This document shows positions 34,203-45,946 of a DNA stretch of 64,000 nucleotides, in pieces. The stretch's first letter is position 1, and the number at the start of each line of letters is the position of its first letter. The DNA comes from Calvatia gigantea (Eukaryota > Basidiomycota > Agaricomycetes > Agaricales > Lycoperdaceae): assembly GCA_025093985.1 (NCBI GenBank), contig JACAAK010000026.1, positions 62,001 to 126,000 on the forward strand, in the 5' to 3' direction. The position numbers and the translations under genes were made by a program. The notes beneath the pieces were generated by a model that saw nothing but the letters and a program-made list of their open reading frames with translations, did not search any database and was not told where the DNA came from.

Positions 34203-35165
34203 TGTTGAATCTCGATCCATACCACTACATTGGGTCAGTCTATTTATAGCTGAAATGGATTCTTGAGTACTTCACTCTTGAAGAGAGATAACAAACAATG
34301 TACTAGACTGCACTCTAGGTTTGTTATAGTGAGATAGAATTTGTTCTAATTCTACCCGATATCTATCCACAAATGATATCAAAGGGGACTCCTTCTCGAA
34401 GGCTCAAAGAATAGACAAAGTAATACAACTACTTTGGATATTCTTAAGTCTTATGATCAGAGGTCAATCCTCAGAGTATAACTCCTTAACGTCTTATGCA
34501 GTACAGTTTAATAGTTTAGAAGCAATGTCTTAAGAGCAGAGTATAAGAGTGTGTTTCAAGAGTTATAGATTGAGTCTCCACCTAACCAAGTAGAAACGAT
34601 GGAGTCTACTGGTCAAGTTGAGGGGTTTATATACTACAATGGTATGCTACTGTATTGTACTGTATTGATATGTTACTCCTCTATATATGGTGTATAAAAG
34701 TGGTATGACTTCAAAGTGGTACGACTTTGAATTATGACATAAGCTGTGCTATTTATGTGTATTAAGTTCTAGGTAAGTCTGGCTATGTTCTAGGTCTGTC
34801 TAGATACAAGCTAGTCTTTAAAGGCATTCTAGAACTTGTATTATCTAAGTAAATATGTGAGTTCATAACAAGGTTGCTGGCTATGGTCTATTAAATAGAA
34901 CTATGTATGCAGTATGCTCTATATATGCTACTGGCAGATAAGACCTTACCTGTATTAGGTAGAATGGTGCACAGACCAGAGACATTAGATATATAAGCCC
35001 TATGTAGTATGTGTACATTCTTTAGACAATTAAGTCTTTCTCTTGTCCATCATTCCTCTCAGATATCCACTAGCAACAGTCTATAATGCACATCTCAACA
35101 AACCCAGTGAGTATAACTACCTTCCACCACTAGCATAGAGCTACTGTGGTGTACTCATCTCAACA
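34203..35165 (+). repeat. Element E 5' LTR, split by solo LTR S
   Basis: LTR halves 34203-34321 and 34871-35165 together match the 3' LTR at 48785-49198. Just after it, 35166-35182 (GGTTATGGGCCCTGACC) is a candidate primer-binding site of the copia type; the tRNA was not checked. Confidence 0.9.
34322..34870 (+). mobile_element. Solo LTR S inside the copia LTR
   Basis: 549 bp with TGTTAT ... ATAACA inverted ends, flanked by a perfect 5-bp duplication AGGTT (34317-34321, 34871-34875). The 3' LTR of E lacks it and has one AGGTT, which proves the insertion. It encodes no protein, so it is a solo LTR left by recombination, or a small LTR-like element. No other copy lies in the window. Orientation is assigned arbitrarily. 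Confidence 0.88.
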
Positions 35166-35341
35166 GGTTATGGGCCCTGACCGCCACTCACTCAGACTGC
35201 ATTTAGTGACACTGGTAGAGTGTAGGAGGCTACAGTCATATGCAACCTGGGAGATGGTGGTCCTTTGGTCCATTTGATCCTGAGTCTGCCCTATGTTGCA
35301 ACATGTGCATCACACACTGCTGTCCTATATGATGCTAACAC

Positions 35342-35485
35342 ATGTTTACCCTATTCTTAGATATATCTAAACTGGCATCTGCTCCACCGGGTTTCGTTCA
35401 AATCCCTAGCAGACAGCTTCCTGTCCTTACCGGAATAGGTAATTACACCATTTGGTTCCTACACCTTCACTCTGCACTTATGTGC
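35342..35485 (+). pseudogene. Element E gag, N-terminal part
   Basis: The frame reads PGFVQIPSRQLPVLTGIGNY and TIWFLHLHSALMC, a copia gag start (the L-x-G-x-x-N-Y/F-x-x-W motif). It is broken exactly by element D after 35485. Removing D and one TSD copy keeps the frame open into 41840 onward. Confidence 0.7.
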
Positions 35486-35790
35486 TGTTATGAACTTCTG
35501 TCTATTCATATCTGCTCTATACCCATCTGCATTTCTACTACGCCTTGTACCTGTTTCACCTATTCTAGTCCAGCGATCTCTGAGTATTGACTCCCAGTAA
35601 CTACTACACCATTATTGTCGGACATTTCATGTAGTTACCTCCATCCGTTCAACTGGATGTCTATCATATTTAAGCATATATACACACTCCTGTATTTGGT
35701 ATGCTTAACCACTTAGTTCTCTCCCCTTACTCGCCCTCAAGTCTTAGCCTAAGTTGCAACCTGAGGTTTACTCAGACTAAGGTTGTAACA
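35486..35790 (+). repeat. Element D 5' LTR
   Basis: Pairs with 41530-41834 and is the reverse complement of the C LTRs at family level (shared GCAACCTGAGGTTTACTCAG). Confidence 0.93.
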
Positions 35791-35869
35791 TTTGGTTAAG
35801 TGTCCCCACCTCACCTTGCAAGGAGTAGGCTGAAACAGGCCTGAACAGGAGTAACCCAGGAGCTAGTAT

Positions 35870-36997
35870 ATAAGCTCAAACCCAGACGAATACAGAGAAC
35901 TGAATCTCGAAGTCACTGATGATGAGTCCGAAACTTCAGATGAAGAAGAAACAGGGAACCCCGAAGTATCTGAAGAACCAACCAGAGAAACATACGATGA
36001 ACCCAGGATAAACCCAGCAGAAGAAGAAGTACTATCAGAACTTCTAAACAAACTCGACCTAGCAGAGGAAGAGCTAATCCATCAGGAGAAATCAGATGAA
36101 TCAAGCTCAGACAAAACAGAATCAGAGACCAACTCCGACATGACTGACAATGCAGTAGTACCTGCAACAATGCCCAGTGGGAAAGGCCTAGTGCCAGACC
36201 CAGGATTTTTTGACAGCACCCGCACCAAGTTTGACGACTGGTGGAGAGCAATGACCCTCTTCATGAAATTCAACAAGATAGCCTCAGCAGACGATAAAGC
36301 TATAGCAGTCCTAGCCAGGCTGTGAGGAGGAACTGCAGGAGCATATGCAGCCATGAGAGCACCAGCCATCCTGGAATCCAAAGATTCAGTAGACTGGAAG
36401 GTGTTCTTTGAGGAATTTAGAAGGACCTTCTTGGACAATGCCTCAAACAGCAAAGCAGAATGGCAGATTAAAAAATTCAAACAAGGAAATCAAAACACCA
36501 CCGACTACCTAATCAAATTCAAAGTTTTGAAAAGTAAAGCCAAGACCAATAGCAAGCACACCATGTTCCTACTTAGGAAAAATGCCTAACAGGATATTAT
36601 ATATACAATCACCGGCTATCCACCTTCAGCCAGACCAGACACATATGCGGAATGGAAAGAAGCCATACTTTCCATTGGACAAGGATATGAAGCATCCGAA
36701 TACCAAGGAGACAGGAAAATGAACACCGGCACCATCTATGGAGGAATGGATAAACCCATGGAGATAGGAAGCAGGTGTCACATCTTCAATGACAAAGGAG
36801 AGCTGAAATGCTACAATTGCGGCATTTTTGGCCACATCACCAAAGACTGCAAAAAGCCCAAGGGGTTAATATGCTACAACTGCAGCAAGAAGGGGCACAT
36901 AGCCAAAGCCTGCACCATACCCAAGAAGATCTAAGTCCGAGGAGTAGAAGAAGTCACTGACAAAGAAGGGAAGGATTTTTCCAGAAACTCTGAGTAG
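35870..36997 (+). pseudogene. Element D gag, start codon lost
   Basis: Aligns with the 371-aa gag of C across its length in one frame. The start codon ATG of C reads ATA here (35870-35872). A TGA at 36323 (Arg in C, RLRGG), a TAA at 36587-36589 (CGA in C) and a TAA at 36932 (Gln in C) interrupt it. Both zinc knuckles keep all Cys/His residues: [14 protein letters not shown] and [14 protein letters not shown]. This makes it the better guide for the ancestral nucleocapsid, although the gene is dead. Confidence 0.85.
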
Positions 36998-36999
36998 GC

Positions 37000-37488
37000 A
37001 CTACCTCAAGAGTCAAAAAGCTTATATCTAGGATATCAGACAAATTCTACACAATTCCTCAGAGAAGAAAGTGCAAACTGAATCTAAAAGGGAAAATACA
37101 AACAGCAGGAAAAGAAATAATGGTCAACACTATCATAGACTCAGGATGCACAACCAGCAGCATCAGCAAAAAACTAGTAGACAAAGAAAGACTCCCTACC
37201 CAGAAACTGAAACAACAAATTTTGGTACTAAATGTGGATGGAACACCCAATCAAGGCGGAAGAGTAATGGAGACAACCATGATCAACATCAATATCCAGG
37301 GACATAAGGAACAAATCGAGGCCTCAATCGTACAACTACAGGACAGAGCAGAAGTCTTTCTAGGACATGATTGGCTAGTCAAACATAATCTGGAGGTAGA
37401 TTGGAACAACAGAGAAATCAAGTTCATCCGATGCCCACCAGGCTGCCAATTTCCCCATCAGAACATTCCTATCACCAAAAAAATATGA
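37000..37488 (+). pseudogene. Element D aspartic protease
   Basis: Frame with VNTIIDSGCTTSSISKKLVD (catalytic Asp-Ser-Gly at about 37135) and AEVFLGHDWLVKHNLEVDWN. It matches the C protease closely and stops at a TGA at 37486, the same place as in C. Confidence 0.82.
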
Positions 37489-37496
37489 AGCATAGC

Positions 37497-39150
37497 CACT
37501 ATGGAAGACTTATGGGAAGAGGAAGATGAACCAGACCCGACCAAACTGGAAGACCTGCCAGACTACATATAACCATTCACACACTTATTCAATAAAACAA
37601 CATTCAACAAGCTCCCAGAACGAACTGAATGGGACCACAAGATAGTCCTAACCAAAGATGCCCCAAAGGAAATAAGTGCAGGGACATACAACATGACAGT
37701 CAAAGAACAGGACAAACTCAAGTCATTCATCAAGGAGAACCTAGAATCGGGACAAATACGACCATCGAAATCCCTATACACAGCACCAACATTCTTCATC
37801 CCAAAGAAAGATGGATCCAAAAGGCTAATCCAAGACTACAGATGACTAAACAACATAGTGATCAAAGATAAAACACCATTACCAAGAATTGGTGAAGTAA
37901 TCAACAAGCTTGGAAAAGCGAAATATTTCAATAAACTGGACATTATCTGGGGATACAACAACGTTAGGATCAAAGAAGGAGACAAATGGAAAGCTGCCTT
38001 CCTCACTAATGAAGGACTCTTCAAACCAACAGTCATGTATTTTGGCCTAAGCAACTCACCAGGAATGTTCTCCAGAATGATAACAAGCATCTTCCATGAC
38101 CTCTTACAAAACGGAGACATCATAAACTATATGGATGACTTCGCCATCCTGGGAGACACTAAGGAGCAACTAAAGGAACGAACAATACGATTTCTAGAAC
38201 GAGTAGCCCAGTACAATTTATGCTTCAAATGAACCAAATGTATCTTCGATGCAGAAGAAATCCCAATGCTAGGAGTTTGGGTAAGACATGAATGAATTGA
38301 AATGGAAGAGGATAAAGTAAAATTGGTATGGGATTGGCCTGAACCCAAGAACACCAAAGGTGTAGAAAGGTTCCTGGGCTTCACAAACTACTATTGACAT
38401 TTTATCAAAAACTTCAGTATGATTGTGGGACCCTTAAACAAACTCAAAGGGGTAACCACATGGGAATGGACACAAGAACACCAAGACTCATTCAACCAAC
38501 TCAAGAAATGTATCACTGAAGAACCTGTCCTAACATTGCCACAAAGACATGGCCAATTCAGAGTAGAAGTTGATGCATCGGACTATGCATTAGGAGGGGT
38601 ACTTTCACAGCTATAAGAAGACAAATGGCATCCAATCGCTTTCACATCATGAACACTGTCACTGGCAGAACGGAACTATGAAATATATGACAAGGAGTTG
38701 TTAGCCATTGTCCATGCCCTGAAGGAATGGAGATACTACCTTCTAGATGCTGAAGAAAGATTCAAAATCTGGACTGACCACAAGAACCTCAAGTATTACC
38801 AAGAACCACAGAAGTTAAACGGATGACAAGCATGGTGGTATCTGCGACTACAAGACTACGATTTCACACTACGACATATACCCAGAAAAACAAACATGAA
38901 AGCTGACCTGCTATCCAGAATCCACCAAATGCCAGAAGGGCAAGAAGATAAACTAGTCACTATGATCCGAGAAAGCTGGCTACAGATGGAAAGCACAGAC
39001 AGCATGGTACTCCTACAAGCAGAATTGTTCATTGAACCAAACTTCCTAGAACGAATTCAAAGCTGAACCCAACGAGAAACAACGGTCTTAACTGAGTTAA
39101 AGAAGCAAGGATCCCAGCTCACCGAAAATGACGGAGTTATCTACAAACAG
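37497..39150 (+). pseudogene. Element D reverse transcriptase and RNase H
   Basis: Matches C pol. FFIPKKDGSKRLIQDYR is followed by TGA, and then an open stretch 37858-38232 has KLDIIWGYNNVRI, YFGLSNSPGMFSRM and the active site INYMDDFAILGD. Stops include 38230 (TGA at a Trp codon in C), 38293-38295 (TGA where C has CGA) and 38395. RNase H has [34 protein letters not shown] and [14 protein letters not shown]. The region 38900-39150, scrambled in C, is readable here. Confidence 0.85.
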
Positions 39151-39159
39151 AATAGTACA

Positions 39160-40517
39160 TATGTCCTGCCTGATCAGAAACTACGAGAAGAAATCCTAAT
39201 ACAGTACCACAACACCCCAGACACAGGACACCTAGGACAACACAGGATGACAGAACTGATCAGCTGAGACTACTAGTGGCCATCAATACGAAAGGATGTA
39301 AAAAGATATATTCAAGGATGCCAAGCCTGCCAAAGGAACAAATCAAGAACGATGCTACTCAAATCGCCACTACATCCCCTCCCCATACCAAATGGGCCTT
39401 GGGAAGAAATCAGTATTGACATGATTGGACCACTACCAGAGTCTAAAGGAAAAGATACAATACTAGTCATCATAGACCATTTCACAAAAATGATACGACT
39501 CTCAGTGACAACTATGGATGCTTTATCTAAAGACATTGCAAAGATATATCGAGACGAAATATAGAAGCTACATGGATTACCAAGGAAAGTACTCAGTGAC
39601 CGAGGACCTCAATTCACATCAGAATTCACCAAGGAGTTATTTAAAGGACTCAGCATTGAATGAAATCTATCAATAGTGTACCACCTACAAACAGATGGAC
39701 AAACTGAACGCATCAACAGAGAAGTAGAAACCTATATCTACCTGTACTGCAACTATGACCAGGATGACTGGGCAGAATGGCTCCCCATTGCAGAATTCCA
39801 GTACAATGACAAGCAACACAGAGGAATACAGGAAATGCCATTTTTCCTAAACTACAGAAGGAATCCATGGAAAGGCAAAAATGAACTGACAACAAACAAT
39901 CCCATTACCACAGTATTCCTGGAACAATTATAGGCTGCCTGAGACAACGCCTCATCAGCACTATGGACATACCAAGAAAAGATGAAACAGCAGCACGACC
40001 ACAGTAGAACCCACACCAACGCATATCAAATAGGAGATAAAGTATAGTTGGAGAACACCAACATCCATACCAATCAAACATCAAAGAAGCTAGGCCAAAA
40101 GCAGTATGGACCTTTCCTTATTAAGGAAAAGATAGGAGAAGTGGCATATTAGCTGACATTACCAGACGAATGGGCCATCCATGATGTATTCAACGAACAG
40201 CTCCTGACACCAGCACACCAGGCAGAGTTCCTGAGTCAAAAACAACCATCAGCACCTGATCCAGTGATCATCAACAATGAAGAAGAGTATGAAGTAGAGG
40301 AGATCTGTGGACAATAAAAACGAGGAAGGGGTTATCAATTCTTAGTCCACCGGAAGGGGTACAGCAATGAGGAAGATACATGGACAGGGGAGTCTAATTT
40401 GGAGAATGCAAAAGACGCTATACAAGACTACCTAAAAAGGCATCCGGAGGATACCCATAAAAGAGGGGGTAGAAAACACAAAAAAGCATTAAACAAGCAA
40501 CCCAGACAAAGAAACTA
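39160..40517 (+). pseudogene. Element D integrase and chromodomain
   Basis: The zinc domain (HNTPDTGHLGQHRMTELIS ... CQACQ), the core [38 protein letters not shown] and the catalytic Glu region QTDGQTERINREVETYIYL are all recognisable. Stops at 39562, 39661, 39931, 40045, 40150 and 40315 break it. After the TAA at 40315 a chromodomain (YQFLVHRKGYSNEEDTW) leads to the end at 40517, 7 bp before the third ORF. Confidence 0.83.
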
Positions 40518-40524
40518 AACAGAC

Positions 40525-41512
40525 ATGCCTGCCTCCCAACCCAACCACATTGCTATTGACTCCCTCGTTCACCCCACTCCTACCAGAATCTCCTCCCTAC
40601 CATTCCCAGAACCAGGCAGCAGCAGAGCACTGGCCCCCCAGGGAACCCGCTTCAATCTCACTAAAACACCATCCCTAGCACAAGGCCTCCTTGAAGCCCT
40701 ACTCAAAGACGTCGACAAGGTAACCAACAGTGAAATTGAAAACATCACTGCCCAGAACAAATGACTAGTAGTAAACCAACACATTACCCTCACCACCACT
40801 TGTATCATCTTCACCGACATGTATGTGGGATTCACCAATGCATCCTCCTCTACCAACCAACATATCCCCACTATCTTCTGAGCATTAGACCAATCCACCC
40901 TCACCCCCAGCGAACAAGATCGTGTCCAAGGACTCAAAAGTCGAATTGACTTAGGCCTTGAAGTTTTCAACCACCTTGACATCACCAACATATTCCTTGA
41001 GCTTGCGGATATAGCCATGAAGCTGCTCAGAAGAGACAAATCAAATGAGGACCCTGACATCAACACCCTAGTTGACAGAATCCATATCACCCTCTCTGAG
41101 CTACACAACACAGTCAACCCCACACCACCTTACACCAACACCCTAATGGACGAAGAAACTACCATCTTCATGAGAGAAGAAGTCAATGCCCTCCACCATT
41201 TCATAAAGACCATTACACCACCATAACTTGTATTGGTTTTTCTTCCACCTGCAAGGTTCCGCACTGTACTACCAGGACAAAAAAAGGACTGACACTACTG
41301 GAACTCGATAGTCAAGAATTACTGGGACAGTTCCACCACCACTGACTTCCCATTCAATGGTGTCCCAGTCCCTATCCGACAAAACAGACAAAGCCACTCA
41401 CCCGTCTTCTTAGTGTGATCCAACAATGGAAAATTCCTCATCACCACCACCAAGAAAGCACTCGCAGCTGCTGTAGTAAACAGGGACTTTGATGAGCTTC
41501 CTGAGGCATGAA
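40525..41512 (+). pseudogene. Element D third ORF (post-pol, sense), homologue of the C ORF
   Basis: Starts at ATG 40525 (MPASQPNHIAIDSLVHPTPT) and keeps one frame to DFDELPEA at 41512, about 329 codons. TGA codons at 40762, 40879, 41290 and 41416 and a TAA at 41224 interrupt it; C shows Arg or Gln at comparable places. Unlike C it has no frameshift near ITNIFLELADIAMKLLRRDK, so it shows the intact frame. Family unknown. Confidence 0.66.
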
Positions 41513-41529
41513 GCCTAATCAGGGGGTAT

Positions 41530-41834
41530 TGTTGTGAACTTCTGTCTATTCATATCTGCTCCATACCTGTCTGCATTTCTACTATGCCTTGTACCTGTTT
41601 CACCTATTCTAGTCCAGTGATCTCTGAGTATTGATTCATAGTAACTACTGCACCATTATTGTCGGACGTTTCATGTAGTTACCTCCATTCATTCAACTGG
41701 ATGTCTATTGTATTTAAGTGTACATACACACTCCTGTATTTGGTATGCTTAACCACTTAGTTCTCTCCCCTTACTCGCCCTCAAGTCTTAGCCTAAGTTG
41801 CAACCTGAGGTTTACTCAGACTAAGGTTGTAACA
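41530..41834 (+). repeat. Element D 3' LTR
   Basis: 305 bp, pairs with 35486-35790, ends GGTTGTAACA and is followed by the TGTGC duplication. Confidence 0.93.
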
Positions 41835-41839
41835 TGTGC

Positions 41840-43127
41840 ATTTCCTTAAACAACTGTCCTTGGACTGGATGGGATTTCTCTGGAGCTTGAGTAGAGCTGC
41901 CCCAATACCAGCAGCTTTACGGACCTGCTCACCCAGCTGTTGCAGCTACTAGCACTTCGCTGACATCTCCCGCATGACCAGAAACTTCAATTCCTGCAAC
42001 TGATGAGGAGGGCCACAGTGTTGGCATGGCCAACAACCTCCAGATGCATGCTCTTGGATTGATCGAGTCAACTCTCTCCAACAGCATGCTGAAGCATACA
42101 GTGGTGAATGCCCGCTTGCTCTGGTCCCAGCTCGAGGGCCAATATGGCCTTTCCAGACCAGTGCAGGTCTATAATGAGTTCATCTGTGCTATAACATTTG
42201 AACTCCCTCTCAGTGGCGACCCCTCACTCAAGATGAGCAAGCTCCAGCAGATTTTCAGGCAGCTTGACGCCATGGATAGTGGCATTGCTCCAGAGATCGA
42301 AATGATGATTCTTCTCCACTCCCTCCACCTATCTTTGAGCCACGTAGCTCAGACGCTCCTCACTTCCAACACGTTGCTTCACGAACTGATGTGGGACAAG
42401 GCCTGAAGCGGCATTATTGCCACTTATGCCTCCAACCAGGCCACCTACATGCAACGAGCATACTTCACTCCATGACAAGGAGGTAGGCAGCAGCAGCAGC
42501 AGCATAAGCAAGGCAGGCAGTGACTGCAAGGTCAGCAGCAGCCTTCAGGATCTAAAAAGCCCCAGCAGCAGCAGCAGCAGCAGAAGCCCTCTGGTGGTAA
42601 AGGCGATAGTAAGAAGAAATGCTGATGGCACCCCCGTGGAAAAGGAAAAGGAAAGGGAAAGGAGGGAGGTGCACAGGCTAATGCCGCCACCTCATCTGGC
42701 TATGTCCAGGACATGGATTTTGCGTCGCAGGCACAAGTAGTACCACCACATTCCACTCATGCTCTCATAGAGGCAACGTGTCGAGCCAAAACACCTCCTA
42801 TTGCTTCTAGCTCTGTAGCCACAGGCAGTAATGCTACTCCACTCACGTTGTGCATCACTGCACCTGAGCCCGACACTCGTCGCAAACCTTCAGTGAAAGC
42901 CAAGGTTACCACATTGAAGAAGTGGGACAAATGTCTCAAAGCAACTTCTTTGATGGGCAAGAGTTTGGAGGAGATGTGGAAGCGGTTCGATGAGATGGAT
43001 GTGGATACCAGCAACCCATCCACCATTACGAGAGAGGAAGATGAGATTGCATGGCCAGCCCCTGTGTATAACAAGCCAGTGATTATCAAGAAGCCCAAGC
43101 TGCTCAAGAAGAAGTAGGCACTGAAGG
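41840..43127 (+). pseudogene. Element E gag, main part
   Basis: Continues the copia gag frame from 35485. A region with stops (41888, 41963) is followed by an open frame, 42026-42406, with LLWSQLEGQYGLSRPVQVYN and MSKLQQIFRQLDAMDSGI, matching UBN2-type copia gag. A Gln-rich tract from CAG repeats (42487-42590) follows with several stops; I saw no clear zinc knuckle. The last part, open at 42713-43117, has KWDKCLKATSLMGKSLEEMW and a Lys-rich end. Confidence 0.72.
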
Positions 43128-43531
43128 TAATCGAGTCTGTCCTCGAGTCAGTCTTAGATGACAACGACTCAGACACTGACTACGGTTCCGATGGAGGATG
43201 CAGGTCAGTACCTTCAACTGACTATTATACTTGTTCTGATGTAGAGGATGATGTACAGCCCCATCAACGGATGGGACGGAATGATACAGATGCAGGGTCT
43301 GTCCGCCTCAGAGCAGGACACCCTGGAGATTCCACAGTTGAGTTGGGATGACCAGGTGGCCGCCGAAGAGAGCAGGGCACCTATGCAGATGTAGCACATT
43401 GTCCACCTCCTGTAGGAACTCATCGTAGACACCGCTGTACAGACTTTGTAAACTGCAATGTATGCTGGAAGTGCATACAAGGCGCTTCCCCTTCTGCTTA
43501 TTCCGCTAGTGATACTAAGCTGGAAAGTAAA

Positions 43532-43828
43532 TTGAAAGCTACATATACCATGAACAATCATGAGTATTCAGACAAGATGAGGTCAGATCTTCATGAAGAG
43601 CATGAAGATCTTAATCAGATTAGTACATTTCATATCTGTGATTTGTCCATGTGCACCAAATGTAGATCCGAAGGGAACAAACACGTCGTGAATGATGTAG
43701 ATTGGCTCCTTGATTCAGGGGCATCATACTATGTCACTGGTCATCTCTCTGATTTTGCAGAGATTAAGATGGGTCACTTTGGCATTATACAAGCTGCTGG
43801 CAACCGGAATTATGAAATGACAGGATGA
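43532..43828 (+). pseudogene. Element E aspartic protease
   Basis: The frame has DVDWLLDSGASYYVTGHLSD, the standard copia protease core (catalytic Asp-Ser-Gly near 43717), preceded by a Cys-rich DLSMCTKCRSEGNKH stretch. It stops at a TGA (43826) before GSIIFQH and continues in the same frame into integrase. Confidence 0.78.
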
Positions 43829-43852
43829 GGATCTATAATCTTCCAGCATGAC

Positions 43853-45262
43853 ATGGTAGATAAAGGCAAGACTCATAGCGCTACTTCGTGTATTGTGCCA
43901 GTCTTTTACATCAAAGAAATCATGGAACAGTTAATGTCCTCGGGCCAGATTCTTAGAACTGGACATTCTCTAGAGGCAACCGTTAAAGGGACCACCATCC
44001 GTGATAAGTCAGGACGAGCTGTATTGTCCACCTGGCCTCATCGGTTGTTTAAAAACAACATACATATGGTGCACACATATATCTTGCAATATAGCAAGGA
44101 GGAGCCAGTTGCATTAGCATTACACCAACCTGACTATATCGATTGGCATCATCAAATGGGACATCCCTCAGATCGTGTGCTCTCTGAGCTTCCAAAGCAC
44201 GTAGAGGGCATTGTGCTGATCCCCATGCCTCCTTCTCAGAAGGGTATTTGCAATAGCTGTGCCAAGGGGAAAATGTATAATAACCCCTTTCCGATTGACC
44301 TGAAGCAAGCCACCACAGTCTTTGAGCTATGTCACTCAGACTTGCTGGAACTGCCTATTATTAGTTACCATAAATACAAATGGGCAATGACGTTTCTCAA
44401 TGACTTCTCTTCTTATACACATGTAGTCCTCCTTCGAAAGAAGTCTGAGGCTTCTAAGAAGCTTATTGAGCTAATCAGTGTGTTAAAGAACCTCTCCGGT
44501 ATGCGAGTCAAACAACTTCACACCAATAATGGAGGAGAATACATCAATGAGAAATTATTGGCAGGACTTGCAGTGCATGGAATTACCCACAAGACCACTG
44601 CTCCCTATGCACATCAGCAAAATGGGAGAGCAGAGCGACTGAACTGCACCCTACACGAGAAAGCCCAAGCTATACAGCTACAGGCATGTCTACCTAACTC
44701 GTGGTGGGAATCTGCATTGAATATAGCTGTGCATTTATATAATCGCACACCAGTCCAGCATCTGCAGTGGAAGACATCTTTTGAGTGTTATTTGAGGGAA
44801 AAGCCAGATTTGTCCCATATTCATGTGTTTGGATGCGGCATGTATGTATTTTTACCTGATGAAATCTGCCCAAACAAATTGTCCGCAAAATCCGAGATTA
44901 TGATCTTTCTTGGATATAAAGGTAGCAAAAACTACATCTTTATGCGGCATACAACAGGCAACGTGATTTTTGTATTACCCACTGCCTTATTCGACAAGGG
45001 ATATTTCCCCAAATGCCCTGATTCAGTGCCAGATAGCAGTAACCGGCCTAATCACAAAGAAGAGAGAAATCTGCCTAGACCAGGATTAGAGGTTCCACCT
45101 CCTATTCCACCATCTTCAGATAATGCTGGAATTGTTCCACCTCCACTGGATCATCCAATCAAATTACCTCCAGTTTCTCCACCATTCAAACCAAAATATT
45201 CTCCACCTACACCTCCTTTACCCTGGTGTAATTCTATTCCACCAGATAGCATTGTATTGTGA
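43853..45262 (+). pseudogene. Element E integrase (469 codons open)
   Basis: Copia integrase placed before RT. The zinc domain DWHHQMGHPSDRVLSELPKH ... CNSCAKGKM lies at 44140-44275, then the core with CHSDLLELP (first Asp), LHTNNGGEYINEKL where the usual Asp-Asn-Gly reads Asn-Asn-Gly, and QQNGRAERLNCTLHEKAQ with the catalytic Glu. The C-terminal copia motif HVFGCGMYVFLP and the SEIMIFLGYKGSKNYIF segment follow, then a Pro-rich linker. The second catalytic Asp is lost. It ends at a TGA at 45260 with the frame continuing. Confidence 0.86.
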
Positions 45263-45946
45263 CCACCATCACCTGGCAATACACCACCTTAGGTTCCTCC
45301 ACCTGAGTCACCACCTTCACATAGAATGACTGTTGAGGAAAAACCTGACCCATGTGATAATTGGCATGTGGACAGGGATATTTGGGACACCGAAAACAAG
45401 GAGTTCCCAATCCCAGTTCCCAAGCGTCATGCTGTTGGTCATGATCAGATAAAGCCATGTCATTCTGAACGACAAGGCAGGCCTCCTATCAGACCAGGGA
45501 ATACTTATAGAGAGTACAGGCATCCAATTTCTATTGAAAGAGAAATAGATCGGACTCACTGACAAGAGCAGCAGAGACAAAGGCAGCGTGTTCATGCCAA
45601 TGTCCCTTTGGATGAAGTAATACATGAGCATAGAGCAAGGACTAATCATCCTGAATATGTGAGGCAAAGAGTTCATGCTAAGTGGTATCTGCCACAACCC
45701 TTTGATTTACCTCCATTTCAGCTCCCTCCATATCTGGAACTGCTGCCTATGCCTGAACCCTATGATCCGATGTCTCAAAACACAGATAATATGGATATTG
45801 AAAGGCTTGTTGCTGAGGGAGAAGTAAAACTGATCGATTTCTTGATACAGACAGTACATAATACCGCACATAGAGAGCCCAAAACTTTCTGTGACATGCT
45901 CAAGCTTCCTGAGCCCATTAAGGCAAAATGGATGGCTGCGTTAAAG
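45263..45946 (+). pseudogene. Element E integrase-RT linker
   Basis: Same frame as integrase. It is Pro/Arg/Glu-rich and hydrophilic, with stops at 45260, 45290 and 45560. It includes ERQGRPPIRPGNTYREYRH and ends with KAKWMAALK, the start of the copia RT domain (W-x-x-A-x-x-x-E-x-x-S-L). Segment H interrupts that motif. Confidence 0.65.

Larger units (their letters stand above)
35486..41834 (+). mobile_element. Element D: decayed Ty3/gypsy chromovirus of the C family, in copia gag
   Basis: 305-bp LTRs at 35486-35790 and 41530-41834, perfect TSD TGTGC (35481-35485, 41835-41839), and a polypurine tract (AATCAGGGGGTAT) before the 3' LTR. The interior matches element C gene by gene but has many more stops. 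It is in the opposite orientation to C. Confidence 0.95.
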
